The notes under the pieces are model-generated. The model was not told the origin of the DNA. It was given only the letters and a program-made list of their open reading frames with translations, and did not search any database. A stretch of DNA of 9,242 nt from Rickettsia typhi (GTDB lineage: Bacteria; Pseudomonadota; Alphaproteobacteria; Rickettsiales; UBA1997): assembly GCA_945898025.1 (NCBI GenBank), contig CAMDGT010000028.1, positions 1-9,242 on the forward strand, written 5' to 3'. The translations under genes were made by a program, and so were the position numbers. Position 1 is the stretch's first letter. Every line of letters starts with the position of its first letter. Shown in pieces: positions 6,095 to 9,242 of this stretch.

Positions 6095-7474
6095 TTATAG
6101 TAATAATTTTGATAGCCCTAAAAACACCAAGAAAGAGAAGGCATCTGTGATAGTGATTAAAAAAACACCAGATGATATTGCTGGGTCAAATTTTAATTTA
6201 TGTAATAAAATTGGGATTAACGCTCCAAAAAAACCTCCAACTATTATAGTGGTAATCATTGCAAGGGCTAGAACTAAGCTCAAATGAATATTTTTTTGCC
6301 ATAAATAACAAAGCATAGCACCAACTACAGCAAGAATAATGCCGTTTAAAGAGCAGGTTAGTATTTCTTTAATTAAAATTTTAACTCTGCCAAAAGTTCT
6401 GATATCGTTAGTTGCAATTGCTCTAACTAAGATAGTGAGGGCTTGTGTCCCTGCATTGCCTGCTAAAGATGCAATAACGGGCATTATTACTGCAAGAGCA
6501 ACTATTTTTTGAATTTCTCCTGAGAATAAAGCTATAATACTTACTGCTATACTACTAGTAAATAAGCTAGTTAATAGCCAAGGAATTCTTGATCTTGCGG
6601 TTTCAAAAGCACCGCTACGAAAATTTGCATCTTGTACCCCGCCAAGAAATAATATATCTTCTTCCGCTTCGTCTTGCAAAATATCGATTATATCATCGGC
6701 ATAAATTACCCCTGATAATATACCTTCGCTATCAACAACTGGCGCATAATTTAAAGAATATTTGGTGAATATTTTAGCTGCTTCTTCTTTGTCCATGCTT
6801 GCAAATAGTGTTATTGCGTTATCTTCTCTCGCCATAATTTGCGACATCGTGATTTGCTTTTTGCTTTTTAATATTTGGCTAACTTTAACCTCAGAAATGG
6901 GCTTGAAATTATCATCAACAATTACAATTTTATGAAAATCATCGGGTAATTCTAGAGTATTTTGTAGATGATAAGTTGCTTGCGCCACTGTCCAATCTTT
7001 TTTAAATGCTATAAAGTTTTGCTTCATCAATCTTCCAACCGAGTTCTCTGGATAAGAAAGAGCCTCTTCAATTTCGTTTCTTTTTTCGTTTGATACTTGG
7101 CCAAGAATTTCATTGATTTCTTCATTATCAAGATTTTCAATTACTTGAACCGCATCTTCTGTTTCAAGTTGATTAATTGCATTAGCACTTATTTTGGAGC
7201 CTAGCAACTCAATGATTTGATTTTTTAAATCATCGCTTAAATAAGTTAATATTTCTGGGTCGAGATTAGCTGAAACCACTGCAATTAAAGCAGAAATTTG
7301 GTCTTCGGTAAGGTTGGAAAGTAACTCTGCTTGATCTGCTGGATGTAAATCTAAGAATAGCTTTTTTAGCGGAGCATTGAGATTGTTGTTAATCGAATTA
7401 ATAATGCGATTTTTTATATTTTGGTCAATGCCAAACTCATTATTAAAGTTTTCGTTATGTTTATCTTTACTCAT
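6095..7474 (-). CDS. mgtE: Magnesium transporter MgtE
   Basis: Inner-membrane Mg2+ channel, working as a dimer and gated by cytoplasmic Mg2+. The 459 residues match the family (about 450). An acidic, helical MgtE N domain spans about 25-135. Two CBS domains follow at about 140-205 and 206-270, beginning with YPENSVGRLM. A connecting acidic segment with EAEEDILFLGG (269-279) leads to the plug helix. About five membrane segments lie in 297-459. The pore signature MPVIASLAGNAGTQ is at 331-344. DPAISSG begins at 430, and Asp444 in TDAFSF matches the ion-selecting Asp432 of Thermus thermophilus MgtE. The Gly common three residues later is Ser447 here. It is the first gene of the mgtE-ispH-lpxB block, with 137 bp upstream. 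No M-box-type riboswitch is recognisable in that space. Confidence 0.95.
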   Translation of the reverse strand: MSKDKHNENFNNEFGIDQNIKNRIINSINNNLNAPLKKLFLDLHPADQAELLSNLTEDQISALIAVVSANLDPEILTYLSDDLKNQIIELLGSKISANAINQLETEDAVQVIENLDNEEINEILGQVSNEKRNEIEEALSYPENSVGRLMKQNFIAFKKDWTVAQATYHLQNTLELPDDFHKIVIVDDNFKPISEVKVSQILKSKKQITMSQIMAREDNAITLFASMDKEEAAKIFTKYSLNYAPVVDSEGILSGVIYADDIIDILQDEAEEDILFLGGVQDANFRSGAFETARSRIPWLLTSLFTSSIAVSIIALFSGEIQKIVALAVIMPVIASLAGNAGTQALTILVRAIATNDIRTFGRVKILIKEILTCSLNGIILAVVGAMLCYLWQKNIHLSLVLALAMITTIIVGGFFGALIPILLHKLKFDPAISSGVFLITITDAFSFLVFLGLSKLLL

Positions 7475-7611
7475 TTTAAAACGATTATTTTCTTAGATTT
7501 TTTAATTATTGATTGATAATTTAGAGCAAAACAATCAGAAATTTTATTTTCAAACTATGATATATGTTTGTAAATTTTTTATAAAAACTAATGTAATAAT
7601 CAATCTATTTC
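7475..7611. other. Intergenic region between coaX and mgtE
   Basis: This 137-bp AT-rich gap should contain the mgtE promoter and the end of the coaX transcript. I found no convincing -35/-10 pair on the minus strand. Bases 7504-7521 hold an inverted repeat (AATTAT, a 6-nt loop, ATAATT) 30 bp upstream of mgtE. Bases 7551-7570 form a small imperfect hairpin bounded by CAAAC and GTTTG, followed on the plus strand by a six-T run. Bases 7576-7587 are a 12-bp palindrome of A and T only. None makes a clear terminator for coaX in its own direction. Confidence 0.6.
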
Positions 7612-8442
7612 TTAATATAGTTTGTGATAAAGCATTTCTAGGCCTTCAACTGTAAGATTGGGGCTATGAAAAAAATAATTAGAGATTGGCTGTTTTATAA
7701 AATCTTCTTCCGTTGTGTCGATGCATAATGCGGTTTTGAATATTTCGGCAAGCCCTCCTGTAATTATCTTTCTGGTTTTAGTGCCTAATTCATTTTCTAT
7801 TCTGTTTACCATGCCTTCTATCATTGCGATATAACCAAAATAGACACCAGAATTCATTGCTTCAATAGTGTTTTTGCCAATAACATTTTTTTGTGCTTTA
7901 ACATTGATTTTAGGCAGTTGTGCGGTCATTTCATGCAATGATTTTAGCGATAAATTCAAACCGGGAGAAATTGCTCCGCCAAGATATTCTCCACCCGATC
8001 CGACTACATCAAATGTTGTCGCCGTTCCAAAATCAACGATAATTAAGCTATCTTGTGTAAGACCAAATTTTTGATAAGCGATAATTGAATTTACTAGGCG
8101 ATCAATGCCAATTTCATTTTTATTTTTTAAATTGATGGTGATTGGTAATTTGTTGCGATGTTCATCGAGTATAATAATTTTTTTGAGAATATTATTGTTA
8201 ACAATTTTTTTAATTGCCTGTTCAATTCTTCCCGTGATTGTCGGGACAACTGAAGCAATAATACATCTATTAATTGTCAGTATATCAATTTTTGCTGTCA
8301 ATAGTAATTCAATGATATCAACAGCAAAATCATCGGTAGATTTATCGAGGCTACTATTAATTCGCCATTGATTTAATATTTTATGATTTTCAAATACTGA
8401 CAAAACAACATTGCTATTGCCAATATCAACTGCTAATAACAT
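7612..8442 (-). CDS. coaX: Type III pantothenate kinase
   Basis: Cytosolic kinase that phosphorylates pantothenate in the first step of coenzyme A synthesis. The type III enzyme belongs to the ASKHA fold and is unrelated to CoaA. The 276 residues fit the family (about 255-275). Motifs: phosphate loop DIGNSN at 6-11 with Asp6; GIDR at 112-115; DFGTATT at 137-143 with the catalytic-region Asp137; GGAISPGL at 155-162; and ITGGLAEIF at 227-235. The related Baf-type activators share the fold, but the full motif set favours the kinase. The start codon lies 5 bp after the upstream aminotransferase gene, so the two are probably co-transcribed. No Shine-Dalgarno sequence is visible. The downstream gap of 137 bp separates it from mgtE. 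Confidence 0.95.
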   Translation of the reverse strand: MLLAVDIGNSNVVLSVFENHKILNQWRINSSLDKSTDDFAVDIIELLLTAKIDILTINRCIIASVVPTITGRIEQAIKKIVNNNILKKIIILDEHRNKLPITINLKNKNEIGIDRLVNSIIAYQKFGLTQDSLIIVDFGTATTFDVVGSGGEYLGGAISPGLNLSLKSLHEMTAQLPKINVKAQKNVIGKNTIEAMNSGVYFGYIAMIEGMVNRIENELGTKTRKIITGGLAEIFKTALCIDTTEEDFIKQPISNYFFHSPNLTVEGLEMLYHKLY

Positions 8443-8447
8443 TTGAT

Positions 8448-9242
8448 TTATTTTAATTTTTCACAAGCTTTAGCGATTCTAGACATTGAATCTTTGAGAA
8501 AATCTTCGCTCGCGGCATAAGAAATTCTAAAAAAACCACTAGCCCCAAATGCAACCCCAGGAACCACAGCAACGAGTGCCTCTTCTAATAAATAGGTGGC
8601 AAAATCATTGTCGTCTTTTATGATTTGCTCAACCCCTGAAATTACTACCTTCTTGCCTAATAGTTTTTTGCAAGAAGGAAATACATAAAATGCTCCATTT
8701 GGCTTATTGCATTCTATGCCCTCAATTTTATTTAGCATTGAAACCACTAAATCTCTTCTTTCTTGGAAGATTTTCTTTCCTTGTTGAATGTAATCTTGAT
8801 TGCCATTAAGTGCTTCAACAGAAGCTGCTTGACTAATTGAAGACGGGCTAGAAGTGCTTTGTGATTGAATCATTGACATTGCTTTGATTAGTTTTTCTGG
8901 GCCAGCGCCATAGCCAATTCTCCATCCTGTCATTGCATATGCTTTAGATACTCCGTTAACTACTAAACATCTATCTTTCAATTGCGGAGCAATTTGAGGC
9001 AAAGTATAGAATTGTAAATCGTCAAAAATTAAATGTTCGTAAATATCGTCGGTCAAGATATGAACATGTGGATTTTCTATTAAAATTTCTACTAGAGATT
9101 GCAATTCATCTTGATTGTAGCAGGCACCAGTAGGGTTGCTAGGTGAATTTAAGATGAGCCATTTAGTTTTAGAAGTAATTTTTGATTTTAACTCATGGGC
9201 AGTGATTTTGAAATTATTTTCAGAGCTTGATTGAGCGATAAC
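8448..9242 (-). CDS. aatA: Class I pyridoxal-phosphate aminotransferase, probable aspartate aminotransferase, 5' end cut by the window edge
   Basis: Cytosolic enzyme moving the amino group between aspartate and 2-oxoglutarate. Many alphaproteobacterial members of this subgroup (AatA, class I-beta) also use prephenate. The frame is open from the window edge and shows 264 residues of an expected 400 or so, so about 135 N-terminal residues are missing. Visible in the fragment: NSPSNPTGA from 32, with Asn36 contacting the cofactor; TDDIYEH with Asp65 and Tyr68; SKAYAMTGWRIGYG with the Schiff-base lysine Lys100 and phosphate-binding Arg108; NGAFYVFP; and FFRISYA with the substrate-carboxylate Arg239. 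An internal TTG at 9104 could be mistaken for the start, but it falls after the NPTG motif. It lies 5 bp upstream of coaX. Substrate range beyond aspartate is inferred. Confidence 0.92.
   Translation of the reverse strand, partial: VIAQSSSENNFKITAHELKSKITSKTKWLILNSPSNPTGACYNQDELQSLVEILIENPHVHILTDDIYEHLIFDDLQFYTLPQIAPQLKDRCLVVNGVSKAYAMTGWRIGYGAGPEKLIKAMSMIQSQSTSSPSSISQAASVEALNGNQDYIQQGKKIFQERRDLVVSMLNKIEGIECNKPNGAFYVFPSCKKLLGKKVVISGVEQIIKDDNDFATYLLEEALVAVVPGVAFGASGFFRISYAASEDFLKDSMSRIAKACEKLK

Noticed and set aside
7475..7611. Mg2+-sensing riboswitch upstream of mgtE
   Set aside because: The space is short and almost entirely A/T, with only small weak hairpins; nothing resembles the large M-box fold, which is best known from Firmicutes.
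8105..8371. 88-codon hydrophobic plus-strand open frame
   Set aside because: It is antisense to coaX within a conserved region. Hydrophobic products are expected when AT-rich Lys/Asn-rich genes are read in reverse.
7612..8442. Baf-family transcription activator instead of CoaX
   Set aside because: The fold is shared, but the complete DIGNSN, GIDR, DFGT and GGAISPG motifs fit an active type III pantothenate kinase.
8448..9104. Short 218-residue aminotransferase starting at the TTG at 9104
   Set aside because: The same frame stays open to the window edge and encodes the conserved NSPSNPTG motif upstream, so this is an internal codon of a longer gene.
1..9242. Mobile element, CRISPR array, tRNA/rRNA gene, toxin-antitoxin or defence system
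   Set aside because: No transposase, long inverted repeats, regularly spaced repeats or RNA gene folds were seen, and all coding space is taken by recognised housekeeping genes.

Overview
The window is an AT-rich (estimated by eye, near 30% GC) stretch of ordinary bacterial housekeeping genes. Seven protein-coding genes fill almost all of it. The two at the edges, acnA and an aspartate-family aminotransferase, run off the window. Lipid A synthesis (LpxB) and the MEP isoprenoid pathway (IspH) indicate a Gram-negative bacterium. Low GC, codons ending in A/T, Lys/Asn/Ile-rich proteins and the form of the aminotransferase suggest an alphaproteobacterium with a reduced genome, possibly Rickettsiales-like. 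That placement is an inference from composition and protein style, not from a marker gene.

Layout. Bases 1-2609 (minus) hold acnA, aconitase, lacking only about its last 20 codons. Bases 2610-2886 are a divergent intergenic region with two short tandem repeats, a 16-bp palindrome and candidate promoters in both directions. Bases 2887-3849 (plus) hold argF, ornithine carbamoyltransferase, the only plus-strand gene. Its 3' end converges on a minus-strand block across a 30-bp gap, and three palindromes lie within about 100 bp there. One of them, inside the end of argF, looks like an intrinsic terminator for the opposing operon. Bases 3880-7474 (minus) are a compact block transcribed mgtE-ispH-lpxB with gaps of 20 and 5 bp. 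After a 137-bp intergenic region, bases 7612-9242 (minus) hold coaX preceded, 5 bp away, by the aminotransferase gene.

The genes cover central metabolism (aconitase in the TCA cycle, aspartate aminotransferase), arginine synthesis (ArgF), coenzyme A synthesis (CoaX), isoprenoid precursors (IspH), outer-membrane lipid A (LpxB) and Mg2+ uptake (MgtE). All complete genes have intact reading frames and recognisable active-site motifs. I see no mobile element, CRISPR array, RNA gene, toxin-antitoxin or defence module, and nothing supporting a new multi-gene system. The points worth checking are regulatory: the overlapping transcription ends at the argF/lpxB junction, the repeats and palindrome between acnA and argF, and the lack of a clear Shine-Dalgarno sequence before any visible start codon.
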